Assembly: GCA_025449635.1 (NCBI GenBank)
Contig: JANWIZ010000036.1
Location: 1 to 45,862, forward strand
Reading direction: 5' to 3'
Length of the DNA: 45,862 nucleotides
From: Patescibacteria group bacterium
Lineage (GTDB): Bacteria; Patescibacteriota; Microgenomatia; Woykebacterales; RBG-16-39-9b
In this document: positions 9,895 to 19,319 of the stretch, piece by piece
Position numbering within the stretch: the first letter of the stretch is position 1
Layout of the letters: every line of letters starts with the position of its first letter
Made by a program: the position numbers and the translations under genes
Notes under the pieces: generated by a model
What the model was told of the DNA's origin: nothing
The model's database searches: none
What the model saw: the letters and a program-made list of their open reading frames with translations, nothing else

Positions 9895-12405
9895 ATGGAA
9901 GAACAAGAACAACAAGACGAACAAGTCGCAAACCAGGAAATAAATAATAATTCGATCGGAAAACTCAAAAACGTGCAAATAGTTGAGGAGATGAAAACTA
10001 GTTACCTCAACTATGCGATGAGTGTTATCGTTTCACGAGCACTTCCTGACGTTAGAGATGGTTTGAAACCAGTTCACCGCCGAATTCTTTACGCGATGAA
10101 CGAAATTGGCTTAACTCACAGTGCAAAGTATCGTAAGAGTGCAACTGTAGTCGGGGAGGTACTGGGTAAATACCACCCTCATGGTGATGGTCCAGTTTAT
10201 GACGCGATGGTACGCTTGGCCCAAGATTTTGCCATGCGTTATCCATTGGTTGACGGTCAAGGCAACTTTGGTAGTGTTGATGGGGACCCACCAGCTGCCA
10301 TGCGTTATACCGAAGCTCGTTTGGCTCAAATTTCCAATGAATTACTTGATGACATTGATAAAAATACCGTCCCCTGGGCTGACAATTTTGACGCAACCAG
10401 AAAAGAACCAATCGTCTTACCAGGAAAACTTCCCAATCTATTACTTTCTGGTGGTAGTGGAATTGCCGTTGGGATGGCAACAAACATCCCTCCTCACAAC
10501 CTCACTGAGATTTGTGATGGGATCATTCACCTAATTAATCAACCAGAAGCACCTCTTGAGGAGCTGATGGGTTTTATCAAGGGTCCAGATTTTCCAACTG
10601 GAGGAGCGATTTTTGATATTAGTGAAATAACTAATGCTTATGCGACTGGGAAGGGTAGGGTGGTGATGAGGGCAAAAGCTGAGATCGAAGAGGACAAAGC
10701 CAGCCGTTTTAAAATAATTGTTACGGAAATTCCATATCAGGTTAATAAATCTCAATTAATCTCTAGAATTGCCAATTTAGTCAAAGAAAAGAAACTCGAC
10801 GGTATTTCAGATCTTCGAGATGAATCAGATCGAACTGGTATGCGAATAATGATCGAGCTCAAGCGTGACGCCCGCCCACAAAACTTACTTAATCAACTTT
10901 TCAAACACACTAGTATGCAAATGGCTTTTAATGTCAATATGGTTGCCTTGGTTGACGGCACACCACAAATTTTAAACCTTAAACAAATTTTAACTGAATA
11001 TATTCGTCATCGCCAAGATGTCGTAACCAAACGAACCCAATTCGAACTTGATCAAGCCAAGGCACGAGCACATATTCTTGAGGGGCTCAAAATTGCACTT
11101 GATCATCTCGATGAGGTAATAAAAACGATCAGAGAGTCTGCTGATGCCGATACTGCCAAAACTAACCTGATGACCAGGTTCAAACTTAGTGATATTCAGT
11201 CTCAAGCTATTCTTGACATGCAGTTGCGCCGATTAGCAGCGCTAGAGCGAAAAAAGATTGAAGATGAGTACATTGAAGTTATGAAAACAATTGCTTATCT
11301 GGAAGATTTATTGGCTTCACCAAAGAAAATTTTGGCAGTTATCGAAACAGAGCTGAAAGAGCTTAAAAGCAAATACGGGGATGAGAGAAGAACCAGAGTC
11401 TATAAACAAGCGATTGGAGATTTTTCAGAGGAGGATTTGATTCCAGCAGAAAATGTCATCGTCACGGTTACAGAAACTGGTTATATAAAAAGAAGTCCAA
11501 CAGATACTTTCCGAACTCAACTGCGCGGGGGAAAGGGTGTAACTGGAGCAACTCTCAAAGAAGAAGATAGCATTTCTCAGTTATATTTAGCTAATACTCA
11601 TGACAACATGATGTTTTTCACAAACAAAGGTCGAGTATTTCAGATTAAGGTCTATGAACTACCAGAAGGATCCCGCCAAGCAAAGGGTCAAGCAATTATT
11701 AACTTAATAAATATCGAGCAGGGTGAGCTGGTTACCTCAATGTTTAATGTTCCTAAAAGCACTAAGTCAGGCTTTATCTTTATGGCAACGAAAAAAGGGA
11801 TCGTCAAAAAAACTGCCCTCGAAGGTTTTGCTAATATTCGTCGGTCTGGTATTATCGCGATCAATTTAAATAGTGGTGATAGCTTGCAGTTTGTTACCCT
11901 AACATCCGGAGACGAACATATAATTATGGCAACGAAAAAAGGTCAATCGATCCGCTTTCATGAGAAAAATGTTCGAGCTATGGGAAGAGCGACAGCCGGG
12001 GTGATGGGTATAAGACTCGGAAAAGATGATGAAATAATTTGCGCTTCAAAAGCACCGGAAAAAGGAGAGTTTTTGATAGTTACTGAGAAAGGCTTTGGCA
12101 AAAAAAGTAAGATCACAGACTGGCCGCTGCAGGGTCGTGCTGGTAGCGGAGTCAAAGCTGCTGAAGTCACAGCGAGAAACGGCAAAGTAATGGCTGCAAA
12201 AGTGATTGAACAAGACGATCAGGATATTTTAATAACCTCGAAAGGTGGTCAGGTCATAAAGCTCCCGATTAAGGATGTTCCATTACTCACACGTCAAACC
12301 CAAGGAGTTATTCTAATTCGACTGGCTAATAGTTCTGATGTTGTTTCTGCTGTAACAACATTTAAAAAAGAGATAAAGGCCGACGAAAAGAAAGCAAAAG
12401 AGTAA
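9895..12405 (+). CDS. gyrA: DNA gyrase subunit A
   Basis: This is the breakage-reunion and DNA-wrapping subunit. An Asn/Gln/Glu-rich N-terminal extension of about 20 residues precedes the catalytic domain. It contains [59 protein letters not shown] with the catalytic Tyr, and [20 protein letters not shown]. The C-terminal beta-pinwheel repeats start near residue 515 and include the GyrA box ([10 protein letters not shown]), which separates it from ParC. The residue equivalent to E. coli Ser83 is Gly (codon 10189-10191), a change at a quinolone-contact position. It ends 6 bases before the convergent histidine kinase gene. Confidence 0.98.
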   Translation: MEEQEQQDEQVANQEINNNSIGKLKNVQIVEEMKTSYLNYAMSVIVSRALPDVRDGLKPVHRRILYAMNEIGLTHSAKYRKSATVVGEVLGKYHPHGDGPVYDAMVRLAQDFAMRYPLVDGQGNFGSVDGDPPAAMRYTEARLAQISNELLDDIDKNTVPWADNFDATRKEPIVLPGKLPNLLLSGGSGIAVGMATNIPPHNLTEICDGIIHLINQPEAPLEELMGFIKGPDFPTGGAIFDISEITNAYATGKGRVVMRAKAEIEEDKASRFKIIVTEIPYQVNKSQLISRIANLVKEKKLDGISDLRDESDRTGMRIMIELKRDARPQNLLNQLFKHTSMQMAFNVNMVALVDGTPQILNLKQILTEYIRHRQDVVTKRTQFELDQAKARAHILEGLKIALDHLDEVIKTIRESADADTAKTNLMTRFKLSDIQSQAILDMQLRRLAALERKKIEDEYIEVMKTIAYLEDLLASPKKILAVIETELKELKSKYGDERRTRVYKQAIGDFSEEDLIPAENVIVTVTETGYIKRSPTDTFRTQLRGGKGVTGATLKEEDSISQLYLANTHDNMMFFTNKGRVFQIKVYELPEGSRQAKGQAIINLINIEQGELVTSMFNVPKSTKSGFIFMATKKGIVKKTALEGFANIRRSGIIAINLNSGDSLQFVTLTSGDEHIIMATKKGQSIRFHEKNVRAMGRATAGVMGIRLGKDDEIICASKAPEKGEFLIVTEKGFGKKSKITDWPLQGRAGSGVKAAEVTARNGKVMAAKVIEQDDQDILITSKGGQVIKLPIKDVPLLTRQTQGVILIRLANSSDVVSAVTTFKKEIKADEKKAKE

Positions 12406-12411
12406 AAAAAG

Positions 12412-14691
12412 TTATTTTTTAGGTGACTTACGGAAGAACATTTTTCTACTTGAAGGTACACCAGGAGCAATTTCAGGTAATTTCTGTTCGAGTGAAACTG
12501 GAACAGAAAAACTAAACCTACTTCCTTTTCCAAGTTCAGATTCTACCCAAATTCTCCCTTTATGCATATCAACAATTGCTTTAGAAATGTAAAGTCCCAA
12601 TCCAGTACCTTTTGAGCCTTGTTCGAGTACTCCAGAAACTCGAAAGAACTTGGTAAACAATTTTGGTAAGGCTACACTTGGTATTCCCGGACCGGTATCG
12701 GCAACATGGGTAATAACTTCTTCTTTGTTAGATTCAAGACTGATTTCGACTGACCCGCCGGCAGGTGTGTAATTCAATGCATTGCTAACTAAGTTGGAAA
12801 CAACTTCGCTGATTCTAAATTTATCAACCAGAACAAAAGGTAGGGCAGATTTTGGCTTAACGTAAGTCAAAGTCACTTTACGCTCCTTTGCTTGCGGTAA
12901 AAAGTTACTAAAAGCTTCCTCTACAAGCGGCTCCCAAGGGGTGATTTGAGACTGAATTTGCAGAGAACCTCGCTCAATTCGAGAAACAGATAAAAGGTTC
13001 TCAACTAAAGCGGCTAATTGTGTACTTGAAATAAATGCTTTATCTAAGAACGAAACTAATTCTGGACTTAGTTGATCTTTGGTTTCTTCTTGTAAAACCG
13101 AAAGATAGCCTCGAATTGAAGTCAATGGGGTTCGAAGTTCATGAGCTGCCATCGAAACAAAATCCAACTTCATTTCCTCTAAGTCTTTTTCCTTAGAAAC
13201 ATCGTGCATTGTCACTATCGCCCCCAAATTTACACCCTCACTCTCGACTATATTGGCCGCAATAAGATTCACGTAAACAAGTTGCCCGTCGGATCTTTCT
13301 ATCTTGACCCCATTTCGGCTAAAAGTAACCATATCTTTTGACAATTGTTCTTTCGGAAAAAAGTATTCCATCAGAATTTTACCGTCATCATCATTTATGT
13401 TAAAGATTTCATCAGCCCTCTTTCCTAATACGTCACTTTCTCTAACATTGAAAATTTTCTCTGCTGCCTGATTAATAAAGGTAACAATCCCTTCTTTATC
13501 GACAACAAAAACACCCTCACTTACTCCAGAAAGTGTAATGCTTAATTTATTCCTTTCAGCGACGAGATTGTAAACCAATTTCTTCATTTCCCTCATATCA
13601 GCTGCCAGTAGGACAAAACCAACCAAAGAGCCAGATTCATCTTTGATTGGGGTTCCGGAAAGATTTACCGGGATTGTTTCTCCGGACTTTGAGGTAAATT
13701 CAAGTTCTAAACCATTAACGGCTTGCCCCGAACGAAGTTTTTCAACCAAATTCTTCTGAAAAGAAAGGGTAGTACTTTCACCCCTTAGTAAGGTTTCAAC
13801 GTTTCGATTGTAAAGTTCGTCATTTTTGAAACCAAACAAACGCTCTACAGTATCGTTAGTAAACTCAATTGTATTTCCTAAATTAAAAACAATTAAAGCT
13901 TCGTTCATTGTTCTGACTATATTTTCAAAGTGTGTTGCTGGATTAATGACGAACAATTTATACCGAAGAATTGAATAAGTTGCGAGTGCTCCCAAAACGC
14001 TAGTCAAAACAATTGCAAATCCGGGGATTCTAATATCATTAGTTAGACCTAGATTTATTATCGGTACAATAGCATCGGTTAGAGTCCCTCCTAATAAGGG
14101 GATCAAAAGTCCTACGATCAAAAACAACGTCTGCTTTTTGCGAATTTGGTCAGCCGTATGAAAATAAAACCTCACGAGAAAAACCAATGAGCTAATAAAA
14201 TAAAATTCTAGCCAAAGTATAAAAACTGGAAAAAATGATCCTAGATTTGAACTCCAACCCCAGGGAACTTTGTAGAAAGTGTCAATAGTATGAATTGAAA
14301 TAATATTTGTATTCCAAACGATGTAAAGGAAAATTATTGTCGGAGCATAGATTAAAAACTTTTTAATCAGACTGTCGACTAAGTACTCCTTACCCACAAA
14401 GGCCAAAGTAAAATTAAAAAAAGCAATCGACATAAAAACCCAACCAGGAGCTCCCACTGAAGACCAAAAATTGGCTCCCTCAGGATAAACGCTCAATCTA
14501 TTGAGAAATTCTCCAGTCCCCCATAAAACCAAGCAAAAAAGAAAAAAAGAAAACCAACGGTTAGCAGAATTTTGAATACCACGAGATAAAATCAAATAGA
14601 TCAAAAGTAAATTGCCAACTATACCAATCAATGAAAGAAGAGAATAAGGGTTAAATTGAAAACTAAGTACCTGAGCAGAAATAGGTATCAT
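12412..14691 (-). CDS. Membrane sensor histidine kinase with 7TM and two PAS domains
   Basis: The 759-residue protein begins with about seven hydrophobic helices (residues 15-245), resembling the N-terminal 7TM sensor module of histidine kinases. Two PAS domains follow (about 255-370 and 380-500; each has an F-N or V-D start and an F-I-N / F-T-N core). A HisKA domain has the phospho-acceptor His517 in MAAHELRTPLTSIRGYL. The HATPase domain shows VVSNLVSNALNYTP, DTGPGIP, KFFRV and KGTGLGLYISKAIVDMHKG. It therefore has all catalytic boxes. No response regulator is adjacent; the only receiver in the window is the orphan at 34950. The ligand is unknown. It converges on gyrA with a 6-base gap. Confidence 0.92.
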   Translation of the reverse strand: MIPISAQVLSFQFNPYSLLSLIGIVGNLLLIYLILSRGIQNSANRWFSFFLFCLVLWGTGEFLNRLSVYPEGANFWSSVGAPGWVFMSIAFFNFTLAFVGKEYLVDSLIKKFLIYAPTIIFLYIVWNTNIISIHTIDTFYKVPWGWSSNLGSFFPVFILWLEFYFISSLVFLVRFYFHTADQIRKKQTLFLIVGLLIPLLGGTLTDAIVPIINLGLTNDIRIPGFAIVLTSVLGALATYSILRYKLFVINPATHFENIVRTMNEALIVFNLGNTIEFTNDTVERLFGFKNDELYNRNVETLLRGESTTLSFQKNLVEKLRSGQAVNGLELEFTSKSGETIPVNLSGTPIKDESGSLVGFVLLAADMREMKKLVYNLVAERNKLSITLSGVSEGVFVVDKEGIVTFINQAAEKIFNVRESDVLGKRADEIFNINDDDGKILMEYFFPKEQLSKDMVTFSRNGVKIERSDGQLVYVNLIAANIVESEGVNLGAIVTMHDVSKEKDLEEMKLDFVSMAAHELRTPLTSIRGYLSVLQEETKDQLSPELVSFLDKAFISSTQLAALVENLLSVSRIERGSLQIQSQITPWEPLVEEAFSNFLPQAKERKVTLTYVKPKSALPFVLVDKFRISEVVSNLVSNALNYTPAGGSVEISLESNKEEVITHVADTGPGIPSVALPKLFTKFFRVSGVLEQGSKGTGLGLYISKAIVDMHKGRIWVESELGKGSRFSFSVPVSLEQKLPEIAPGVPSSRKMFFRKSPKK

Positions 14692-14730
14692 TTAAGAAAA
14701 CAAAATTAACAGTAAAAACTGTTTTTAATT

Positions 14731-14759
14731 AATCTAAGCATATTGGTTTTTTGGGTCAA
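14731..14759 (-). promoter_or_regulatory. Promoter of the histidine kinase gene
   Basis: On the minus strand TTGACC is separated by 17 bases from TAGATT. It gives a leader of about 35 bases that contains a small AACAG/CTGTT hairpin, which may also help to end glyA transcription. Confidence 0.45.
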
Positions 14760-14771
14760 GGTCAAGAATTA

Positions 14772-16004
14772 TTAGTCAGAGAAGGGCAATTTTTTGGCCA
14801 AACTTAAGGCTGAATTTTTGGCTTCACTTTGCACCTTTTCATCGGCGGGGTTTTTTAGAACTGCTGAAATCAATTTTGCGACTAATTTCGTTTCCTCGGT
14901 ACTAAAACCTCTAGTTGTCAAAGTAGGTGTGCCCAAACGAACTCCAGAAGAAATATAAGGTTTACGTTTATCCCTAGGGACAACCTCACGATTGACAATA
15001 ATATTAACGCTCTCAAGTAGTTTTTCCGCCTCTTTTCCAGTCAATCCTGCCTCACCAAAATCAATGTTAAGTAAATGATTATCAGTCCCCCCTGAAACCA
15101 ACCTAAAACCCTCATTTTCCAATTCTTTAGCTAGTGTTTTGGCATTGTCCAAGACACTCAGAGAGTAAGTCTTGAACTCTGGTTTACTAGCCTCAAGAAA
15201 GGCAACTGCTTTGGCAGCAATTATATTTTCAAGCGGACCACCCTGAATTCCCGGAAAAAGCATTTTATCGATGGTTTCACCAAATTCCTCTTTGCAAATA
15301 ATCAATCCGCCTCGAGGACCCCTGAGTGTTTTGTGAGTAGAGCTAGTAACGAAATGGGCGTAGGGGATGGGTGAAGGGATCACTCCGGCTGCTACAAGTC
15401 CAGCGATGTGAGCCATATCAACCAAAAGCAAAGCACCAACATTATCTGCAATTTCTCGAAAGACTTTATAATCGATTAATCGACTGTAGGCTGAAGCACC
15501 CGCAACGATTAGTTTTGGTTTCTCTCTTTTTGCTATTTTTTCAAGCTCATCATAGTCGAGTAGTTCGGTTTCAAGATTCACTCCGTACTGAGCGAAACGA
15601 AAGACTTTTCCAGAAATACTCATTGGAGATCCGTGGGAAAGATGTCCTCCCGCTTGTAAATTCATAGCAAGAGCAGTTTCCCCGGGCTCCATTACAGAAA
15701 AATATACTGCTAAGTTTGGATTGGTACCAGAGTAGGGCTGTACATTAACATGTTCAGCAGAGAAGAGTTTCTTGGCCCGATCAATTGCCAATTGCTCAAC
15801 CTCATCAACTAAACCAGTACCACCATAGTAACGTTTACGTGGGTAACCTTCAGCATACTTATTGGTTAAAGAGGAAGCAGTTGCTTCTCGAACTGCTCTA
15901 GAAACATGATTTTCTGAAGCAACAAGGTTTAGCGTTTCATTCTGTCTTAGCTCTTCGCGATCAATAATTTTGGAAAGTTCTTTATCTTGATCAGCTAAAT
16001 TCAT
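14772..16004 (-). CDS. glyA: Serine hydroxymethyltransferase
   Basis: This is a PLP enzyme interconverting serine and glycine with transfer of the one-carbon unit to tetrahydrofolate. Family motifs run through the whole length: NLVASENHVS, TNKYAEGYPRKRYYGG, VNVQPYSGTNPNLAVY, the PLP-contacting Asp196 in LLLVDMAHIAGL, and the Schiff-base Lys225 in TSSTHKTLRGPRGG. The length of 410 residues is normal. A GGGGA ribosome-binding site lies 4-5 bases before the ATG. It is on the minus strand between xer and the histidine kinase with its own upstream gap of 75 bases. In a reduced genome it is often one of the few retained one-carbon enzymes. No folate genes are in the window. Confidence 0.97.
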   Translation of the reverse strand: MNLADQDKELSKIIDREELRQNETLNLVASENHVSRAVREATASSLTNKYAEGYPRKRYYGGTGLVDEVEQLAIDRAKKLFSAEHVNVQPYSGTNPNLAVYFSVMEPGETALAMNLQAGGHLSHGSPMSISGKVFRFAQYGVNLETELLDYDELEKIAKREKPKLIVAGASAYSRLIDYKVFREIADNVGALLLVDMAHIAGLVAAGVIPSPIPYAHFVTSSTHKTLRGPRGGLIICKEEFGETIDKMLFPGIQGGPLENIIAAKAVAFLEASKPEFKTYSLSVLDNAKTLAKELENEGFRLVSGGTDNHLLNIDFGEAGLTGKEAEKLLESVNIIVNREVVPRDKRKPYISSGVRLGTPTLTTRGFSTEETKLVAKLISAVLKNPADEKVQSEAKNSALSLAKKLPFSD

Positions 16005-16079
16005 AGTTTCCCCATGTTAATAGAAAGATAGGCTAATTTCAACTAATTAAGATCCTTATACCAGAGTGAGCGCAAAGCT

Positions 16080-17003
16080 TTATAAATCTTTATTTCCGCT
16101 GTGAAAAGCTTTATGAACATCTTTTAGATGCTTATTGGTTATATGGGTGTAAATCTGAGTTGTCGAAATATTGGCATGACCTAACATTTCCTGAACGCTA
16201 CGAATATCAGCTCCGTTAATTAACAAATCAGTTGCAAAAGAATGCCTTAAAGTGTGTGGGGAGGCCTTGATTGGGATCTGAGCTTTGCGAACATATTTGT
16301 CTAAAACCCTTTCGACCGATCGCACTGATAAACGCATTTTTTCTCCGTTTTTACTGGGATCCTCTTTACCTGAATACCGAATGAAAAGTGGGTTATAGCG
16401 ATCTTTTCGCTGCGAAAAGTAACGATCAATCCACTCTGCTGCTGTATCAGAGATAAAAACAACTCGTTCCTTTCCTCCTTTACCGACGATTCCAAACTCA
16501 CGCCTTTCAAGATTGATTTTGTCGCGGTTTATTTTCGTCAATTCACTCACTCGCAAACCAGTTGAAAATAAGGTTTCCAGTATTGCTTTATCTCGCAAAC
16601 CGTCAATCTTAGATATATCTGGAGCAGAAAGTAGGCGGGAAAGTTGATCGTTGTCCAAAACTTTAATCGGTCTGGGATCTTGATCTCCAAGTTCGATTTT
16701 CTCAGGAGCGAGGGTTTCGATGTCATTTTTAGCCAGATAACGCAAAAAAGCTCGCAATGCAATCACAAAGTAGTTTTGGGTAACTTTTTTCAAAGACAGG
16801 CCAGTTTTTTCATCAACATAACGCGCTAGGTAAACACGGTACTTTCTAACCAGATCTTGTTTTATTTCCTTGGGATCTATGTCACCAGCAAAACCCAAAA
16901 ATCGCTGTAGATAATGATGGTAGTTACGAATTGTCAGCTGCGAAGCGTTTTTCTCAACTTCGAGATGTTCGAGAAAATCAGTGATGAGTTTGGACAGAGT
17001 CAT
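16080..17003 (-). CDS. Tyrosine recombinase of the XerC/XerD family
   Basis: This is a site-specific recombinase, most likely for chromosome dimer resolution at dif. The N-terminal SAM-like core-binding domain covers about residues 1-90. The catalytic set is complete: Arg151 in FSTGLRVSEL, Lys175 in GKGGKER, His250 and Arg253 in SPHTLRHSFATDLL, His276 in MLGHANISTTQIYTH and nucleophile Tyr285. The length of 307 residues matches XerC/D. No second xer gene and no mobile-element hallmarks lie nearby, so a housekeeping role is favoured over a phage integrase. Its promoter places the ATG 6 bases after the -10 box, so the mRNA is probably leaderless. Confidence 0.9.
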   Translation of the reverse strand: MTLSKLITDFLEHLEVEKNASQLTIRNYHHYLQRFLGFAGDIDPKEIKQDLVRKYRVYLARYVDEKTGLSLKKVTQNYFVIALRAFLRYLAKNDIETLAPEKIELGDQDPRPIKVLDNDQLSRLLSAPDISKIDGLRDKAILETLFSTGLRVSELTKINRDKINLERREFGIVGKGGKERVVFISDTAAEWIDRYFSQRKDRYNPLFIRYSGKEDPSKNGEKMRLSVRSVERVLDKYVRKAQIPIKASPHTLRHSFATDLLINGADIRSVQEMLGHANISTTQIYTHITNKHLKDVHKAFHSGNKDL

Positions 17004-17009
17004 AGATAA

Positions 17010-17038
17010 ATCTTAATTGAAACAAAGCTAAAAAGCAA
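17010..17038 (-). promoter_or_regulatory. Leaderless-type promoter of the xer gene
   Basis: On the minus strand TTGCTT, a 17-base spacer and TAAGAT are followed after 6 bases by the ATG. The expected start of transcription coincides with the start codon. Confidence 0.55.
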
Positions 17039-17064
17039 ATATTGTACGACGTGACATTATTTAC

Positions 17065-17108
17065 AAAAGGGAAGATCGCGATGGTCACTGTTAGGTGGTC
17101 GCGATCTT
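17065..17108 (-). terminator. Terminator of the zinc-finger protein gene
   Basis: A perfect 10-bp stem, AAGATCGCGA (17099-17108) with TCGCGATCTT (17072-17081), overlaps the last codons and is followed on the minus strand by CCCTTTTG. Confidence 0.7.
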
Positions 17109-17363
17109 TTGGGTTTTGCCGCAAACTGGACAAGTGTTGTAACCTTCTCCCTCTGGAAATGGTCCGCCACAGTCTGGGCAACGCTTTTCGGATGGGGGAG
17201 TCCAGGGCAACCGCTGGGTTTTAACCTTTGGTCTTACTGTCGACTCCACCTCACTGCAGTCGTGATCTTCGATGTGTTCCTTACAGAACCGTCGATCACA
17301 CTTGCTACAGTATTGATCAGAGCGGTAAGGAAGATCCTTATCGCACTTAGCACATTCGTACAA
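17091..17363 (-). CDS. Small AN1-like zinc-finger plus zinc-ribbon protein
   Basis: The 90-residue protein carries two putative metal sites. The first, residues 4-36, has the spacing C-x2-C-x11-C-x2-C-x4-C-x2-H-x3-H-x-C with R-x-F-C-x-x-H. This closely follows the AN1-type zinc finger known from eukaryotic stress proteins and archaea, although the last His-His spacing is 3 and not 5. A basic linker (RPKVKTQRLPW) is followed by a zinc ribbon (CPDC and CPVC, residues about 62-82). The start is TTG, supported by AAGGAG 7 bases upstream. It has an extended -10 (TGCTATACT) and a strong terminator, so it is a single-gene transcript. No enzymatic residues are seen; a nucleic-acid or protein adaptor role is inference. 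Confidence 0.75.
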   Translation of the reverse strand: MYECAKCDKDLPYRSDQYCSKCDRRFCKEHIEDHDCSEVESTVRPKVKTQRLPWTPPSEKRCPDCGGPFPEGEGYNTCPVCGKTQKIATT

Positions 17364-17506
17364 TGGATAACTCCTTAACTACGCTCTATTTTTTATAGTA
17401 TAGCATATTTTAGCTTCAATTGCAACCCTATAGTCAATTAATTACTAATTTACTTGTACCTTACCTATATAATTAATCAGTACTTTAAAAAGGAGGCTAA
17501 TAGTCA

Positions 17507-18598
17507 ATGGCGAGAAAGTTGCGACTTTCTGTTTCTGGTATGAAGACTTATTTGACTTGTGCCCGTCGATACTTCTACTACCGACATCCAGATATTCCCA
17601 ATCATACAGATTACCCAAGACTTCTAGGCATTGCTGTTCACAAGCACATAGCTCAGCTTTATCGACCAACTAAAGATCCAAGACCGTTTTACTATCGCAG
17701 TGAGCAGTCTTACAGGGGAGCGTGGTTCAATCGCTGGAAAAGAGAATTGGACGAAGCAGTTGAAAGTGAGCGTCTGCTGGCTCGAACTACTGAGTTAGAT
17801 GATGAGTTTGGACGAATAGGGGCAATCTGCATCGATAAGTATTGGGAAACAAATATTACTCTGTCACGACCCTTGCAAGTCGAGCAAAGATTTGAACATT
17901 CTTTCAACCCAACTCTTAGCTTGATTGGTGTAATGGATCAAGTCCGTACAGTTCCAATAAAGTATATCGAAAAGCACCGACCGGAACTAATAACTAACGG
18001 CCAACTTCACCCTGACTATGACCCAGTTGCGATTGTTGATCTCAAAACCAATCAGTATGATTTTGATACAGAACGGCTAAAGGATCCAACCGAATCTGAA
18101 AAGATGCGGTCGCAATACAATCTTCACGAAGATTTGCAGGCAACGGCTTACACCTTTCTTTATCAACAAGCGACAGGGAAAAAACCGATCGGGTTTATCT
18201 GGTATCACCTACGAAGCGGTTCAACTTTTTTCACTTTTCGTGATGAAAGTGACTTTTTGAACTTGTTCTTGGTAATTGATCACGTGGTGGACAACCTGCA
18301 AGCTCAGTCTTTTCCAAAGAATTCGACTGACAACAACTGTTTCCACTGTGACTTTGTTCGTGAATGCTGGGAAAAGAATATTTTTCCAATCTCAGCGGCA
18401 GAAAAATTGTCAGGAGAACTTGTTGGCGCAGATTTTATTCCAAATCTTATCGAGGTTGATCCAGTTATACAGAAACGAATGAAACTCAAAATCCCCCGAA
18501 TAGTCCGCCCAGAACCTGAAACACCTAGCAGTAAAGTTTCAGTCTTACGTAACCTTCCCTGGAGAGAGGAAAGCAGTACTTTAGTAACAGCCGAGTAA
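17507..18598 (+). CDS. PD-(D/E)XK nuclease, RecB/Cas4-like, with Fe-S cysteines
   Basis: The 363-residue protein has the layout of stand-alone RecB-family nucleases. It begins with LRLSVSGMKTYLTCARRYFY, the S-x-S-x-x-x-x-Y-x-x-C-x-x-x-F entry motif, then GIAVHKHIAQLY with the conserved His. IGVMDQV supplies the first acidic residue, and AIVDLKTNQYDF the D-x-K pair. A Gln/Tyr helix (LHEDLQATAYTFLY) fits the QxxxY motif. Cys18 plus C-x2-C-x6-C near residue 285 (CFHCDFVREC) would bind a 4Fe-4S cluster as in Cas4 and AddB. No Cas or AddA gene is near. AAAGGAGG precedes the ATG by 10 bases, and a terminator overlaps the stop. A role in DNA end processing is inference. Confidence 0.85.
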   Translation: MARKLRLSVSGMKTYLTCARRYFYYRHPDIPNHTDYPRLLGIAVHKHIAQLYRPTKDPRPFYYRSEQSYRGAWFNRWKRELDEAVESERLLARTTELDDEFGRIGAICIDKYWETNITLSRPLQVEQRFEHSFNPTLSLIGVMDQVRTVPIKYIEKHRPELITNGQLHPDYDPVAIVDLKTNQYDFDTERLKDPTESEKMRSQYNLHEDLQATAYTFLYQQATGKKPIGFIWYHLRSGSTFFTFRDESDFLNLFLVIDHVVDNLQAQSFPKNSTDNNCFHCDFVRECWEKNIFPISAAEKLSGELVGADFIPNLIEVDPVIQKRMKLKIPRIVRPEPETPSSKVSVLRNLPWREESSTLVTAE

Positions 18599-18618
18599 AT
18601 AACATCCTCGGCTTTTTC
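18589..18618 (+). terminator. Terminator of the RecB-like nuclease gene
   Basis: AGCCGAG (18589-18595) pairs with CTCGGCT (18607-18613), followed by TTTTTC. The stop codon is inside the loop side of the hairpin. Confidence 0.8.
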
Positions 18619-18619
18619 T

Positions 18620-18648
18620 TTGCAAAAAAAGTACTCCGTTTGTATAAT
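18620..18648 (+). promoter_or_regulatory. Near-consensus promoter of the YfbR-like gene (leaderless)
   Basis: TTGCAA (18620-18625), 17 bases, TATAAT (18643-18648) with an upstream TG. The predicted start at about 18655 leaves only about 4 bases before the ATG at 18659. It follows directly on the terminator of the upstream gene. Confidence 0.75.
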
Positions 18649-18658
18649 CGCTGCACCA

Positions 18659-19228
18659 ATGTCAATTTTTAATTATTTGCTCAACCGCAACCTTGCTCAT
18701 GTTCGCCGCTTTAACAATCGCCCGATGACATTCGGTGAGTCAGTTGCCGAACACTCCTACTACGTAGCTCACTTTGTCCAATTGATCTGCTTCCTTCTGG
18801 AAAAAAAGAAAATAAAAATAGATTCAAAAAAAACGATTGCTATGGCTTTGATTCACGACAGCGAGGAAGGTTTTTCTGGTGATATCCTCAACCCTTTTAA
18901 ACATTTTAATAAAAAAATCGCCGACGCTATTCACGAGGTTAACAAAGAAACAATTCATTTGATGTTTGAGGATTTACCAAAAGACATTTCCGGTAACTTT
19001 ATTGGCTTGTGGCAGGAAGAGCAAAAACGAGAATCGATTGAAAGCCAAGTAGTCAAAGTGGCTGATAGTTTGTCTTTGATTTCAAAATGTTATGAAGAAA
19101 TTGAAGTGGGCAACCATTTTTTTCATGAAATTTACAAAAGAGAGCTTAAAAATCTCAAGAATCTCGATTATTCGTGGTGGAAAAAAATAAAATCCCAAAT
19201 CCTTAACAAAGCAGAGACCGTAATTTAA
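18659..19228 (+). CDS. HD-domain 5'-deoxynucleotidase, YfbR-like
   Basis: This HD-superfamily hydrolase resembles YfbR, which dephosphorylates deoxynucleoside 5'-monophosphates. Metal ligands are visible as GESVAEHSYYVA (His), ALIHDSEEGFSGDI (the HD pair with the following Glu and Gly-Asp) and VVKVADSLS (final Asp). Starting at the ATG at 18659 gives 189 residues, close to the family's length. The longer frame from a TTG at 18620 overlaps the promoter and is rejected. The position between a nuclease and a translesion polymerase fits nucleotide salvage or pool control, which matters in an organism that probably imports nucleotides; that link is inference. Confidence 0.85.
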   Translation: MSIFNYLLNRNLAHVRRFNNRPMTFGESVAEHSYYVAHFVQLICFLLEKKKIKIDSKKTIAMALIHDSEEGFSGDILNPFKHFNKKIADAIHEVNKETIHLMFEDLPKDISGNFIGLWQEEQKRESIESQVVKVADSLSLISKCYEEIEVGNHFFHEIYKRELKNLKNLDYSWWKKIKSQILNKAETVI

Positions 19229-19284
19229 CCGAATAATTATTCACTATAACTAGATAATTTTTCTTTTTTTGAACCGCTTATAGG

Positions 19285-19313
19285 TTGACAAAATCCTCTT
19301 CTCGGAGTAATAT
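19285..19313 (+). promoter_or_regulatory. Consensus promoter of ncRNA-1
   Basis: TTGACA (19285-19290), exactly 17 bases, TAATAT (19308-19313). It is among the strongest sigma70-type promoters in the window, and no open reading frame with a ribosome-binding site follows. Confidence 0.75.
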
Positions 19314-19319
19314 GCTCGA

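Noticed and set aside
18620-18658. TTG start at 18620 for the YfbR-like gene
   Set aside because: It is the first base of the -35 box. The ATG at 18659 fits the family start and the predicted transcript.
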